A DNA stretch of 64,000 nt from Ruegeria sp. R14_0. Its GTDB lineage: Bacteria > Pseudomonadota > Alphaproteobacteria > Rhodobacterales > Rhodobacteraceae. Positions within the stretch are counted from its first letter, which is position 1. Every line of letters starts with the position of its first letter. Positions 8,485 to 18,376 of this stretch are shown here, piece after piece. The position numbers were made by a program, and so were the translations under genes. The notes under the pieces were generated by a model that had not been told where the DNA came from, made no database searches, and was given only the letters and a program-made list of their open reading frames with translations. The DNA lies in contig NZ_JAGHRC010000005.1 of the NCBI RefSeq assembly GCF_017743975.1, positions 124,001-188,000 on the forward strand. Reading direction: 5' to 3'.

Positions 8485-8908
8485 GTACGTAAACCTCATA
8501 AAACTCTCGGTCGGTTCGGAAAGCATCGACACTCTAATCGCGTGGCAAAACAGTTACCGACAGCGGTTCGACGACGGCCTGCCCCGCCACGTCACCCGTA
8601 TGTGGCCCAAGCGCGAGGCCGAGATTTTGAACGGCGGATCAATCTATTGGGTGGTCAAGGGCGTGATACAGTGCCGTCAACGAATCTTGCGTCTAGACGA
8701 AGTGCGCGGCGAAGACGGCATCCGCCGCTGCGCAATCGTGCTCGACCCCGAGGTACATCGCACCCAGAACGCCCTGAAACGTCCGTTCCAGGGTTGGCGC
8801 TACCTTAAACCCGAGGATACGCCCGCCGACCTGCCAAAAACCCGCGACCAAGACGATGCCCTGCCCGACGACCTAAACCGTGCGCTAGCCGAAATCGGTG
8901 TGCTGTAG
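8477..8908 (+). CDS. DUF1489 family protein
   Basis: The protein has about 143 residues and the usual DUF1489 length. The family hallmarks are the opening VNLIKLSVGSES, the RHVTRMWPKREAE segment, GGSIYWVVKG, and the C-terminal pattern FQGWRYL and LAEIGVL. The function of the family is unknown; it is widespread in Alphaproteobacteria. The start is uncertain: GTG 8477 (GGGAAAG just upstream) gives the family length, while GTG 8453 would add eight residues. It is divergent from nrdJ and ends one base before the hisG stop. Confidence 0.85.
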   Translation: MDKYVNLIKLSVGSESIDTLIAWQNSYRQRFDDGLPRHVTRMWPKREAEILNGGSIYWVVKGVIQCRQRILRLDEVRGEDGIRRCAIVLDPEVHRTQNALKRPFQGWRYLKPEDTPADLPKTRDQDDALPDDLNRALAEIGVL

Positions 8909-9598
8909 TTAGCGCAGCCGGTCCAGCAGATCAGATAGCACCGCTTTTTCCTGGTCGCCGTAAGAGGCGACACGGCTGCGCCAAAGCGTGGCTTGCGACT
9001 GCAGGATCAGACCGTCCGACAGGATCTTGAGGTGGTTGGCGCGTAGCGTCTCACCGGTCGAGGTGATATCGGCAATCGCCTCAGCGGTTTCGTTTACGAC
9101 GGTTCCTTCGGTCGCACCCTGGCTATCGACCAGGGTGTAATCCGCCACGCCAGCATCGGTCAGAAATTCGCGTACCAGACGGTGGTACTTGGTCGCGATC
9201 CGCAAACGATGCCCATGCGTCTTTCGAAACGCGGCCGCGGCCGCATCCAGATCGTCCAACGTCTCGACATCAACCCAGCAGGCCGGCGTCGCGATAATCA
9301 GATCCGCTTTACCGAAGCCAAGCGGAGAGACTTCTTCGACCTGCTGCTCCCACCGGGGTAGTTTTTCGTGCACCAGATCGGTTCCGGTGACGCCCAGATG
9401 AATGCGTCCGGCGGCCAGTTCGCGCGGGATCTCGCCCGCCGACAACAGGATCAGCGAAACTCCGTCGATCCCATCGACCTTGCCTGCATATTCTCGATCC
9501 GATCCGCTGCGCGACAGGGTGATGCCGCGCTTTTCGAACCACGAGAAGGTCTTGTCCATCAACCGGCCCTTTGAGGGCACGCCAAGTTTCAGGCTCAT
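8909..9598 (-). CDS. hisG: ATP phosphoribosyltransferase, short form (catalytic subunit)
   Basis: The 229-residue protein catalyses the first step of histidine synthesis, joining ATP and PRPP. It is the short form, which lacks the C-terminal regulatory ACT-like domain and needs HisZ. The start MSLKLGVPSKGRLMDKT and the PRPP-binding region near residues 150-175 (VDSQGATEGTVVNETAEAI) are typical. It overlaps hisZ by 4 bp (ATGA), so the two subunits are translationally coupled in the hisS-hisZ-hisG operon. Histidine feedback would act through HisZ. Confidence 0.95.
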   Translation of the reverse strand: MSLKLGVPSKGRLMDKTFSWFEKRGITLSRSGSDREYAGKVDGIDGVSLILLSAGEIPRELAAGRIHLGVTGTDLVHEKLPRWEQQVEEVSPLGFGKADLIIATPACWVDVETLDDLDAAAAAFRKTHGHRLRIATKYHRLVREFLTDAGVADYTLVDSQGATEGTVVNETAEAIADITSTGETLRANHLKILSDGLILQSQATLWRSRVASYGDQEKAVLSDLLDRLR

Positions 9599-10683
9599 TG
9601 CGCGGCCTCCTCAATCTCGAGCATCAGGTCCGGGCGCAATACGCCACCCACAGCAGGGATTTCCGCGCCATTACCCAGTTGCCGCGTCAGCGCATCATAG
9701 CGCCCACCCGTGGCAATCGGTGGCAGATCGGGGCGGCCCTCGGCGTAGAACCCAAAGACGAACCCGTCGTAATACTCCATCGACGTGCGACCATAGGCGG
9801 CTTCGAAATCAAGTGTCTCAACATCGACCCCGCGCGCCTGCAACGCAGCAATCCGGGCCTCGAGCCGATCCAGCGCCGGTGTGATCTGCGGCAGATCGAC
9901 TGCCACATCGCGCAATTGCTCAAGCGCAAAGGGCATGGTTTCCCGGACACCCAACAGCGACTCCAGCCCTGCCAGTTCGTTGTCTGAAATCGGCGGAGTA
10001 TCCCGGTCTGCACGCAGGGCTTCAATCCGCGCTTCGATCTCGGCAGCACGCCGCTTGCCGATCATCGGCACTTCGAAACCCATCGGATCGGCCGAATCCA
10101 GCAGTTTGGTCCGATGTTCCGGTTCAGGTTTGCGGCCTGCAAAGCGATCCAACAGAATGCGGAAGCGACGCGGGCGCCACAGGTGCCGCATCAATGCCGC
10201 CTTGCGACGGTCCGTTGTGCGCAGGCCCTGCACCGCCGCGGTCAAAATCCCGATATCACCGGTTGCCGCGCGCAAGGGCAGCCCGCGCAGTTGCAAGGCA
10301 AACAGCGAGAATACCTCGGCATCGGCCCCGGCGGGGTCGTTGCGGTCAAAGACTTCGTACCCTACTTGGATATACTCGTTCGAGCGATCCGGGTCGTGCT
10401 CTTGCCGGCGGAAAACTTCACCTGAATAGGTGTATCGCGCAGGCTCGGCCCCCTCACTCATGTGCATCTGCACGACCGGCATCGTGAAGTCCGGGCGCAG
10501 CATCTGCTCACCGCGCAGCGCGTCCGAGGTTACGTAGGCACGGGCACGGATATCCTCACCATAGAGGTCCTGCAGCGTTTCCGCTGGTTGCAGCAGCGGC
10601 GGGTCAACGACCTGAGCACCTGCGGCCTCGAACCGGACGCGTATCATCGCGGCGCGGGCCTTTATCTGGGAACGGTTGGCCAT
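9595..10683 (-). CDS. hisZ: ATP phosphoribosyltransferase regulatory subunit HisZ
   Basis: The 362-residue protein is a paralogue of the catalytic core of histidyl-tRNA synthetase. It has class II motif 2-like sequence (GEVFRRQEHDPDRSNEYIQVGYEVFD) and the final ATGGRYDALTRQLG strand. It lacks the tRNA anticodon-binding domain. It assembles with short HisG into a hetero-octamer and carries the histidine sensing site. It lies between hisS (3 bp gap) and hisG (4 bp overlap). Next to the true synthetase it illustrates the duplication origin, but the two differ clearly in sequence. Confidence 0.94.
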   Translation of the reverse strand: MANRSQIKARAAMIRVRFEAAGAQVVDPPLLQPAETLQDLYGEDIRARAYVTSDALRGEQMLRPDFTMPVVQMHMSEGAEPARYTYSGEVFRRQEHDPDRSNEYIQVGYEVFDRNDPAGADAEVFSLFALQLRGLPLRAATGDIGILTAAVQGLRTTDRRKAALMRHLWRPRRFRILLDRFAGRKPEPEHRTKLLDSADPMGFEVPMIGKRRAAEIEARIEALRADRDTPPISDNELAGLESLLGVRETMPFALEQLRDVAVDLPQITPALDRLEARIAALQARGVDVETLDFEAAYGRTSMEYYDGFVFGFYAEGRPDLPPIATGGRYDALTRQLGNGAEIPAVGGVLRPDLMLEIEEAAQ

Positions 10684-10686
10684 AGC

Positions 10687-12174
10687 TCAGTCCTGACTGT
10701 CCAGAATTTCGCGCACCTTGGCGACCAGATCACCGCGCGGCACTTCGAACTGGCTGGGGCGTTCTTTCCATTCCTCCAGCGTGGCGCTTTCGGCGATCTT
10801 GGCACCAAGGATCAGGTCTTTGATCTGGACAATGCCGTTGGCCTTTTCATCGCCACCTTCAATGACCGCAATCGGAGAGTTCCGCTTGTCCGCATACTTC
10901 AGCTGGTTGCCAAAATTCTTGGGATTGCCCAGATAAACCTCGGCCCGGATACCGGCGTTGCGCAGTTCGGCCACCATCGCCTGATAGTCGGCCATTCGAT
11001 CGCGATCCATGACCGTGACGACCACTGGGCCGGTTGACTGTGCAGCAATCCGACCCTTTTCGCGCAGAGCGGCCAGCAGACGGTCGACTCCGATGGAGAT
11101 TCCCGTCGCAGGCACTTCCTGTCCCGTGAACCGTTTGACCAGATCGTCGTAACGACCGCCACCCGAGACCGAACCGAACTGCCGCTTGCGGCCCTTTTCG
11201 TCGAAAATCTCAAAGGTCAGTTCGGCCTCATAAACCGGGCCGGTGTAGTAACCAAGGCCACGTACAACCGACGGATCAATCTCGATCCGGTCCGCGCCAT
11301 AGCCGCCCGCATCCAGCAGCGCGCCGATCTGTTCTAGCTCGGCAATCCCATCCGCACCGATCTTGCTGTCACCCACAGCAGCGCGCAGGTTGGCCAAGGT
11401 CCCAGCGGTGTCGACTGCCTTGGAGGTGAGGAAAGCAATCACCGGTTCAGCTTGATCATCGCTCAGGCCAACTCCGTCGATGAACGCACCCGAGGCATCC
11501 AGACGGCCTTTGGTCAGCAATTCGCGCACGCCCTGCTCGCCCACCTTATCGAACTTGTCGATGGTGCGCAGAACGTTGTCGCGGGCGGCTACGTCTTCGC
11601 CCAGACCCATCGCCTCGAGCACGCCGTTCAGAACCTTGCGGTTGTTGACCCGCACCAGATAATCACCGCGCGGAATGCCGACGGTCTCCAGCGTGTCCGA
11701 AAGCATCGCACAAATCTCGGCATCCGCGGCCATCGAGGCCGTACCCACCGTATCTGCATCACATTGATAAAACTGGCGATAGCGACCCGGCCCGGGCTTT
11801 TCGTTGCGCCAGACCGGACCCATCGCATAGCGGCGATAGGGCGTCGGCAGATCGTTGCGGTGCTGCGCATAGACCCGGGCCAAAGGCGCAGTCAGGTCAT
11901 AGCGCAAGGCCATCCAGTCGCCCTTGTCGTTCTCATCGACTTCCTGCCACGCGAACACGCCTTCGTTCGGGCGATCCACATCGGGCAGAAATTTGCCCAG
12001 CGCTTCGACGGTTTCCACCGCGCTGCTTTCCAAAGCATCAAACCCATACCGATGATAGACGTCCGCAATAGCCCGCAGCATCTCGGTGCGCTGCGTGACT
12101 TCCTGGCCGAAATAGTCGCGGAACCCTTTGGGCGTAATTGCCTTGGGGCGGGGCTGTTTCTTGGGCTTGGCCAT
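10687..12174 (-). CDS. hisS: Histidyl-tRNA synthetase
   Basis: The 495-residue class II aminoacyl-tRNA synthetase charges tRNA-His. Motif 2 is seen in [19 protein letters not shown], the histidine-binding loop in [12 protein letters not shown], and motif 3 in [11 protein letters not shown]. An anticodon-binding domain follows (about residues 385-480, [16 protein letters not shown] onward). The N-terminal [14 protein letters not shown] is typical of the alphaproteobacterial form. It is the first gene of the hisS-hisZ-hisG operon, so charging and biosynthesis of histidine are transcribed together. Confidence 0.97.
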   Translation of the reverse strand: MAKPKKQPRPKAITPKGFRDYFGQEVTQRTEMLRAIADVYHRYGFDALESSAVETVEALGKFLPDVDRPNEGVFAWQEVDENDKGDWMALRYDLTAPLARVYAQHRNDLPTPYRRYAMGPVWRNEKPGPGRYRQFYQCDADTVGTASMAADAEICAMLSDTLETVGIPRGDYLVRVNNRKVLNGVLEAMGLGEDVAARDNVLRTIDKFDKVGEQGVRELLTKGRLDASGAFIDGVGLSDDQAEPVIAFLTSKAVDTAGTLANLRAAVGDSKIGADGIAELEQIGALLDAGGYGADRIEIDPSVVRGLGYYTGPVYEAELTFEIFDEKGRKRQFGSVSGGGRYDDLVKRFTGQEVPATGISIGVDRLLAALREKGRIAAQSTGPVVVTVMDRDRMADYQAMVAELRNAGIRAEVYLGNPKNFGNQLKYADKRNSPIAVIEGGDEKANGIVQIKDLILGAKIAESATLEEWKERPSQFEVPRGDLVAKVREILDSQD

Positions 12175-12301
12175 CGGGGGCGTCCTTCACGGGTCATGTT
12201 CCGCGCGCGGTCTATCCCATGGCCCGCATCGGGGCAAGGCGCGGTTTCGCTGGCATTGGACCAAGGGGGTCGCTATGACCGGCCTCAGACAGGAGATTCC
12301 A

Positions 12302-12496
12302 ATGCAGCATCTGGAAGAACAGATCGCCCATCTGACCCGCACGGTCGAAGAGCTGAACGCGGTCGTCACCCGCCAACAGGACGAGATTGATCGCCTGACC
12401 CGGCGGGTTGAGATGCTGATGCGCCGCGAAGGTGAACGCGAGCAGGAGGGCTCGGGCGGGATCGTTCTGGGCGACGAGCGCCCGCCGCATTATTGA
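12302..12496 (+). CDS. slyX: SlyX family protein
   Basis: The protein has 64 residues and is a coiled coil with heptad leucines and charged residues (LEEQIAHLTRTVEELNAVV). It ends in the family tail DERPPHY. ATG 12302 is chosen because AGGAG lies 7 nt upstream. SlyX was named from E. coli but its role is not established. It is divergent from hisS and convergent with the exported protein at 12501. Confidence 0.9.
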   Translation: MQHLEEQIAHLTRTVEELNAVVTRQQDEIDRLTRRVEMLMRREGEREQEGSGGIVLGDERPPHY

Positions 12497-12500
12497 CGGG

Positions 12501-12869
12501 TCACAGCCCCAGCGTCGTTTTCACTGCGTTGTCCACCACTCCGCCCAAAAGGGCATCCTTGTCCGCAGCGCACCCTTCTGACAGCGCGGCAACGAATGCC
12601 TCTCGCAGTTGGGCCTTTTCCTCATCGGTGGCCGCATGATCCTCGATATTAATCTGACGATTGTAAAGCGACAGGGCCGTCATCTTTCCGACAACAGTCA
12701 CGACAAATTCTTCGTCTCCATCCGCCTCTTCCGCGATTGAGGCGCAGGTATAGTGCATCAGGGGCAGTGCTTCCTGCACCATCTGTTCGGCCGCGTCATC
12801 TGCCAAGGCTACACCCGGGGCCGCCAGAATTGCAGCGCAAGCAAACATTCTGAGTTTAAAAAACCGCAT
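12501..12869 (-). CDS. Small exported protein, function unknown
   Basis: The precursor has about 122 residues and a Sec signal peptide (MRFFKLRMFACAAILAAPGVALA, cleavage after ALA). The mature part is acidic and mostly helical, with two cysteines (HYTCASI and SEGCAAD) that could pair in the periplasm. ATG 12869 is preferred (GGAAG 8 nt upstream); GTG 12878 would overlap the stop of the preceding glycine-zipper gene. The two are probably one operon. I do not recognise a family. Confidence 0.75.
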   Translation of the reverse strand: MRFFKLRMFACAAILAAPGVALADDAAEQMVQEALPLMHYTCASIAEEADGDEEFVVTVVGKMTALSLYNRQINIEDHAATDEEKAQLREAFVAALSEGCAADKDALLGGVVDNAVKTTLGL

Positions 12870-12874
12870 CACAA

Positions 12875-13087
12875 TCACTTCCAGTTATGTCCGATGATGG
12901 CACCGGCCACACCGCCAATTGCAGCGCCCTTGCCGTCACCGACCAATGCGCCAACGCCCGCGCCGATCAGCGCGCCTTCGATGGTCTTCTTTTTCTTCTT
13001 GTCATCCGCCAGCCCGGCCGACGCCATCGCCACCGAGGCGACAACGGCCAATGTGAATGCTCTGAAACCAATACCAGAGTGTGTCAT
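12875..13087 (-). CDS. Glycine-zipper small exported protein
   Basis: The 70-residue protein has a signal peptide (about residues 1-27, ending AGLADD), a lysine run, and then two glycine-zipper segments (GALIGAGVGALVGDGKG and GGVAGAIIGHNWK). Glycine zippers form tightly packed membrane helices or oligomers and occur in small outer-membrane or envelope stress proteins. A strong AGGAGG ribosome-binding site precedes ATG 13087. It shares an operon with the small exported protein that follows. Confidence 0.82.
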   Translation of the reverse strand: MTHSGIGFRAFTLAVVASVAMASAGLADDKKKKKTIEGALIGAGVGALVGDGKGAAIGGVAGAIIGHNWK

Positions 13088-13170
13088 ATCGGAACCCTCC
13101 TATGACAGTCTTCAAATGGATATGGGATCAGCCTAGCGGCGTGATTTGCCTGTGGCAACAAAACGCTGTG

Positions 13171-16100
13171 TCAGATTTCCTCGACCGACATAACGCCGTC
13201 CAGCGATTTGATTGCCCCTTTGATCTGCGGGTTGATCGGGAACTCCTGCCCCAGATCCATCTCGACATCGCCCGGCAGGCCCGGATCCAGCAGGCACAGA
13301 TGGATCGGCCCTTTTGATGCGCTTTTGGCGGCACCGGCGGCGTCTTCCAGCACTTTGGCGACGGTCGGCAGGACTTGAGGCTGATCAACGAAAATGCGCA
13401 GACCGGTTGCGCCTGCTTCGGCCACCACCGAATCCACCGGCCCGACAGAGCGGCCCAACAGTTTCAGCTGATCGGCCTCCATTGTCGCTTCGGCGGTCAG
13501 AACCACCTGCGCGCCGGTTTCCAGAAACTCTCGGCTTTTCTCCAGCGTTTCCGAGAACAGCGTCACTTCGTAGGCACCCGTGGGATCGGACAGCTGGGCA
13601 AAGGCGAACCGGTTGCCGCGCGCGGATTTACGTTCCTGCCGTCCGGCAACGACACCTGCCATTTTGGCAATCAACGGACCCGAGCGCGCTTTTTCAGTCA
13701 CCTCATCCAGCGTCAGAACCTGCTTGCGCTTCAACGCGGGCATGTAGTCATCCAGCGGGTGGCCTGACAGGTAAAAGCCGATGGCCTTGAACTCTTCGCT
13801 CAGGCGCTCTGCCGGCAGCCAATCGGGCGTCGGCGACAGGCGGGGTTCGGGCAGGTCGTCGCCCGCCTCGCCAAACAGCGACACCTGGTTCGAGTTCTTC
13901 TGATCGTGGATCGCCGCCGAATACTGCACCAACTGATCTAGGCTTTCGAAGACACGGCGGCGGTTCTTATCAAGCTGATCAAAGGCCCCGGCCCGTGCCA
14001 TCATCTCAAGCGGGCGCTTCCCGACCTTCTTTAGATCGACGCGGCGGGCGAAATCGAACAAGTTGACGAAGGGCTTATCCGCACGACCTTCGACCACAAG
14101 GTTCATCGCCTCGACACCGACATTCTTGAGCGCGCCCAGAGCGTAAACCAGATGCCCGTCGACCACGTCGAATGCCGCCAGTGAGCGGTTCACGCAGGGC
14201 GGCACATAGGGCAGTTCCAACCCTTTACGGACCTCTTCGAAATAGATCGCCAGCTTGTCGGTCAGGTGGATATCGCAGTTCATGACGCCGGCCATAAACT
14301 CGACCGGGTGGTTCGCTTTCAGCCAGCCTGTCTGATAGCTAACAACCGCATAGGCAGCGGCGTGGGATTTGTTGAAACCGTAGTTGGCGAATTTTTCCAG
14401 CAGATCGAAAACCTCGCTGGCTTTTTTGGCATCCACGCCATTCTCGCCCGCGCCTTTTTCGAACTTGGGCCGTTCGGCATCCATCGCCTCTTTGATCTTC
14501 TTACCCATCGCACGACGCAGCAGGTCCGCACCACCAAGGCTGTACCCGGCCATCACCTGTGCGATCTGCATCACCTGTTCCTGATAGACGATGATGCCCT
14601 GCGTTTCCTCAAGGATATGGTCGATCAGCGGATGGACGGATTCGATCTTGCGCAGCCCGTTCTTGACCTCGCAATAGGTCGGGATGTTTTCCATCGGACC
14701 CGGACGATACAGCGCCACAAGCGCAACGATATCCTCAATACAGGTCGGCTTCATCCGCTTGAGCGCATCCATCATGCCCGAGGATTCCACCTGGAACACC
14801 GCCACGGTCTTGGCCGCCGAGTAGAGCTTGTATGTCGCCTCATCATCCAGCGGGATCGCGTTGATCTGGTTCTCGGCGCCTTCAGCGGGTTCGTAGAGCT
14901 CGGTGCCGTCCGCCGCGACGTGCAAAGGTCGCCCAGACTTGAAGATGATGTCCATGGCGTTCTGGATCACGGTCAGCGTTTTTAGACCCAGAAAGTCGAA
15001 CTTCACCAGGCCCGCCTGTTCCACCCATTTCATGTTGAACTGGGTCGCAGGCATATCCGAACGCGGGTCCTGATACAGAGGCACCAGCGCGTCCAATGGC
15101 CGATCCCCGATCACAACACCCGCCGCGTGTGTCGAAGCGTTTCGCAGCAGCCCTTCGACCTGCTGACCGTATGTCAGCAAGCGGTCGACAACCTCCTCAT
15201 TGCGCGCCTCTTCCCGCAAGCGTGGTTCGTCTTTCAAGGCTTTTTCAATCGAAACCGGTTTGACGCCCTCAACCGGGATCATCTTGGACAAGCGATCCAC
15301 CTGCCCATACGGCATTTGCAACACCCGCCCGATGTCGCGCACGGCTGCCTTCGACAACAAAGCACCAAATGTGATGATCTGCCCCACCTTGTCACGGCCG
15401 TATTTCTGCTGCACATACCGGATCACCTCTTCCCGGCGATCCATGCAAAAGTCGATGTCGAAATCGGGCATCGAGACCCGTTCCGGGTTCAGGAACCGTT
15501 CGAACAGCAGCGAATAGCGCAGCGGATCAAGGTCGGTGATCGTCAGCGCATAGGCCACCAAAGACCCCGCACCCGAGCCGCGCCCGGGCCCGACCGGGAT
15601 ATCGTGATCCTTGGACCATTGAATAAAATCAGCAACGATCAGGAAGTAGCCCGGAAAGCCCATGCCTTCGATAATGCCCAGTTCGAAATCCAGCCGCTCC
15701 TGATATTCCTCGGGCGTCACGGCATGTGGGATCACCGCCAGACGTTTCTGCAAGCCATCATTGGCAATACGGCGCAGTTCCGCGACCTCGTCATCGGCGA
15801 ATTTCGGCAGGATCGGATCGCGACGATACGCCATGAAAGCGCAGCGTTTGGCGATCTCGACCGTGTTCTCAATCGCCTCGGGCAGGTCGGCGAACAGGGT
15901 CGCCATCTCTTGCTGCGACTTGAAATAGTGCTGCGCGGTCAGGCGACGGCGGCCGTCCTGTTGATCAACATAGGCCCCTTCCGAGATACAGATCAGCGCA
16001 TCATGCGCCTCATACATATCGGTCGTCGGGAAATAGACGTCATTGGTGGCAACCAACGGCAGGTTCTTGGCATAGGCAATTTCGACATGACCACGCTCGG

Positions 16101-16671
16101 TCAGGCGTTCTGCCTCGGGTTGGCCACCTTCGCCCGGATGGCGCTGAAGTTCGATGTACAGCCGATCCGGGAACATCGCCGCCAAGCGATCCACCAAGGC
16201 CTCGGCCGCAGGACGTTGACCTTGCTGCAGCAGCATCCCAAGCGGACCATCCGGGCCACCGGAGAGGCAAATCAACCCATCGGAGCGTTCCGCGAGCTCG
16301 TCCAAAGTCACCTGCGGCAACTGTCCGCCCTTGTCCACATAGAGGCACGAGCTGAGCTTCATCAGGTTCTCGTACCCGACCTCGGACTGCGCCAGCAGCA
16401 CCAGCGGCGCGGGCGCTTTGGGCTTTTCGCCGGGCTGCGCCTGTACATAGGCCAGATCAACCTGACAGCCCATAATCGGCTGGACCCCAGCGCCGCTGGC
16501 GGTGACCGAGAATTCCAAAGCCGAGAACATGCTGTTCGTATCGGTCACGGCGACGGCGGGCATCTCCATCTTTTCACAGAGGCCCGGCAGCTTTTTCAGC
16601 CGTACAGCGCCTTCCAACAGAGAATATTCGGTGTGAACACGGAGGTGAATGAATCGAGGAGTACTGCTCAT
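13171..16671 (-). CDS. dnaE: DNA polymerase III subunit alpha
   Basis: The replicative polymerase has about 1166 residues, normal for DnaE1. It starts with the PHP domain (FIHLRVHTEYSLLEGAV). The polymerase active site MPDFDIDF lies at about 401-408 and carries two of the three catalytic aspartates. The palm includes PGRGSGAGSLVAYALTITD. Helix-hairpin-helix and OB-fold regions (AGVVAGRQERKSARGNRFAF) lie near the C-terminus. ATG 16671 or GTG 16680 could be the start. It synthesises the chromosome with clamp and loader subunits encoded elsewhere. Confidence 0.97.
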   Translation of the reverse strand: MSSTPRFIHLRVHTEYSLLEGAVRLKKLPGLCEKMEMPAVAVTDTNSMFSALEFSVTASGAGVQPIMGCQVDLAYVQAQPGEKPKAPAPLVLLAQSEVGYENLMKLSSCLYVDKGGQLPQVTLDELAERSDGLICLSGGPDGPLGMLLQQGQRPAAEALVDRLAAMFPDRLYIELQRHPGEGGQPEAERLTERGHVEIAYAKNLPLVATNDVYFPTTDMYEAHDALICISEGAYVDQQDGRRRLTAQHYFKSQQEMATLFADLPEAIENTVEIAKRCAFMAYRRDPILPKFADDEVAELRRIANDGLQKRLAVIPHAVTPEEYQERLDFELGIIEGMGFPGYFLIVADFIQWSKDHDIPVGPGRGSGAGSLVAYALTITDLDPLRYSLLFERFLNPERVSMPDFDIDFCMDRREEVIRYVQQKYGRDKVGQIITFGALLSKAAVRDIGRVLQMPYGQVDRLSKMIPVEGVKPVSIEKALKDEPRLREEARNEEVVDRLLTYGQQVEGLLRNASTHAAGVVIGDRPLDALVPLYQDPRSDMPATQFNMKWVEQAGLVKFDFLGLKTLTVIQNAMDIIFKSGRPLHVAADGTELYEPAEGAENQINAIPLDDEATYKLYSAAKTVAVFQVESSGMMDALKRMKPTCIEDIVALVALYRPGPMENIPTYCEVKNGLRKIESVHPLIDHILEETQGIIVYQEQVMQIAQVMAGYSLGGADLLRRAMGKKIKEAMDAERPKFEKGAGENGVDAKKASEVFDLLEKFANYGFNKSHAAAYAVVSYQTGWLKANHPVEFMAGVMNCDIHLTDKLAIYFEEVRKGLELPYVPPCVNRSLAAFDVVDGHLVYALGALKNVGVEAMNLVVEGRADKPFVNLFDFARRVDLKKVGKRPLEMMARAGAFDQLDKNRRRVFESLDQLVQYSAAIHDQKNSNQVSLFGEAGDDLPEPRLSPTPDWLPAERLSEEFKAIGFYLSGHPLDDYMPALKRKQVLTLDEVTEKARSGPLIAKMAGVVAGRQERKSARGNRFAFAQLSDPTGAYEVTLFSETLEKSREFLETGAQVVLTAEATMEADQLKLLGRSVGPVDSVVAEAGATGLRIFVDQPQVLPTVAKVLEDAAGAAKSASKGPIHLCLLDPGLPGDVEMDLGQEFPINPQIKGAIKSLDGVMSVEEI

Positions 16672-16680
16672 AAACGCCAC

Positions 16681-17014
16681 GCTATCTCAGCCGGGCGCGG
16701 GGCAAAAGCAGGAACCGCAGCTTCGGGATGCCTAAAAGATAAGCTTTGATTATTCGGCTTTTTCAGAAGGTGCTTCGAAGATCACCAGCAATCAAATGGA
16801 AAAATCTCTGTAGTTTCAAACGCCTGTAGATTACACGCGGATGACTATCACGCGTCGTCAGCGCGCTATGGTGTATCAAATAGGCAGTTTTTCTTGCCAG
16901 ACAAGCTGCCCTGTTTCTAACATCTGACGGCAAGCACTTCGCCCGCCACTCTTTCTACGTCGCATCGAAGGAGGGCCACAGGGGCGCAACCGGGTAAGGC
17001 GACGGGTTTCTCGA
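16681..17014. other. Intergenic region between dnaE and xdhA
   Basis: These 334 bp separate two divergent genes and should hold both promoters. The dnaE-proximal half is A/T-rich. A GAAGGAGGG motif at about 16969-16977 resembles a ribosome-binding site, but no convincing reading frame follows it. No regulator gene for the purine cluster is present here. Confidence 0.5.
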
Positions 17015-18376
17015 ATGAATATCACGTTTCTTCTGAACGGAGAGACAGTGGAACTGTCGGATGTCGATCCGACAGCGACCCTGCTGGACTGGCTGCGCGA
17101 GGATCGCGGCCTGACCGGCACCAAGGAAGGCTGCAACGAGGGCGATTGCGGGGCCTGCACCGTCATGGTGACGGATGAGGGCGGCCATAAGGCGCTGAAC
17201 TCATGCATCCTGTTCCTGCCCCAGTTGCATGGCAAAGCGGTCCGCACGGTTGAAGGTGCCAGTGGCCCGGATGGCGAGGCGCATCCTGTGCAGCAGGCGA
17301 TGGTGGACCTGCACGGCTCGCAATGTGGTTTCTGCACCCCCGGATTTGTCATGTCGATGGTTGCAAGCCACGCCAATGGCGCGACGGATCATGACACGCA
17401 GCTTGCCGGGAACCTGTGCCGCTGCACCGGTTACGCCCCGATCATTCGGGCGGCTGAAGCGGCAGAGGAACAACCGGTTCCTGTTTGGGTAAAGGACAAG
17501 CCGGTTGCGACACGGGCGTCCTCACCGACGCTGCCGGGTTCGTCCGACGAATTAGCCAAAGTCTATGCTGAAAACCCGAACGCCACTCTGATCGCTGGCG
17601 CAACCGATGTCGGCCTGTGGGTGACCAAGCAACTGCGCGACCCGGACCCTGTGATTTTTCTGAACCGCTGCGATGATCTGAAAGAGATTGCGATCACCGA
17701 CGACGAAGTTCGCTTCGGTGCCATGGTCGATATGAACCGCATGGGCGAGGCGCTGGCCGATCTGCACGCGTCCTATGCTGAGATGATCCGCCGCTATGCC
17801 AGCGTTCAAGTCCGCCACGCGGCAACTGTGGGCGGCAACATCGCCAATGGGTCCCCAATCGGAGACAACCCGCCTGCCCTGCTTGCTCTCGGCGCTACGT
17901 TACATTTGCGCAAAGGTGACACGCGCCGGTCGATCCCGCTGGACGAGTTCTTCATCGACTACGGCAAGCAAGACCGCGCGCCCGGCGAATTCGTTGAGGC
18001 GGTCAGCTTTGCGCGCCAAGCCGATCGGTTGAAAGTCTACAAACTCAGCAAACGCTTCGATCAGGATATCTCTGCCGTCTGCGGGTGTTTCAATCTAACC
18101 GTTGCCGACGGCGCGGTCACCGAAGCGCGCATCGCGTTCGGCGGCATGGCTGGCATCCCCAAACGGGCAACTAACGTTGAGGCCGCACTGGTTGGCAAAC
18201 CCTGGACGCGCGAGACGATTGATGCCGCGCTGCCAGCCTTTGCCGACGACTATTCACCACTCACGGACATGCGGGCCTCGGCCGACTACCGTTTGGAAAC
18301 CGCCAAAGCGATGCTCGAACGTTACTTCCTGGAAGATCAGGGCGAGGTGACCAACGTTCTGGAGTTGTCGGCATGA
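17015..18376 (+). CDS. xdhA: Xanthine dehydrogenase small subunit (2Fe-2S and FAD)
   Basis: The protein has 453 residues. Cys40, Cys45, Cys48 and Cys64 hold the plant-type 2Fe-2S cluster. Cys104, Cys107, Cys135 and Cys137 ([15 protein letters not shown]) hold the second cluster. The FAD domain begins near residue 190 ([15 protein letters not shown]) and includes [14 protein letters not shown]. Electrons from xanthine oxidation at the Mo site in XdhB pass through these centres to NAD+. The stop overlaps the xdhB start (ATGA, 4 bp), so the subunits are co-translated. Confidence 0.96.
   Translation: MNITFLLNGETVELSDVDPTATLLDWLREDRGLTGTKEGCNEGDCGACTVMVTDEGGHKALNSCILFLPQLHGKAVRTVEGASGPDGEAHPVQQAMVDLHGSQCGFCTPGFVMSMVASHANGATDHDTQLAGNLCRCTGYAPIIRAAEAAEEQPVPVWVKDKPVATRASSPTLPGSSDELAKVYAENPNATLIAGATDVGLWVTKQLRDPDPVIFLNRCDDLKEIAITDDEVRFGAMVDMNRMGEALADLHASYAEMIRRYASVQVRHAATVGGNIANGSPIGDNPPALLALGATLHLRKGDTRRSIPLDEFFIDYGKQDRAPGEFVEAVSFARQADRLKVYKLSKRFDQDISAVCGCFNLTVADGAVTEARIAFGGMAGIPKRATNVEAALVGKPWTRETIDAALPAFADDYSPLTDMRASADYRLETAKAMLERYFLEDQGEVTNVLELSA

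Noticed and set aside
15127..16749. Open frame of 540 codons on the plus strand opposite dnaE
   Set aside because: It lies fully antisense to a clear DnaE with catalytic motifs. Long antisense frames are common in G+C-rich coding sequence and the product has no domain features.
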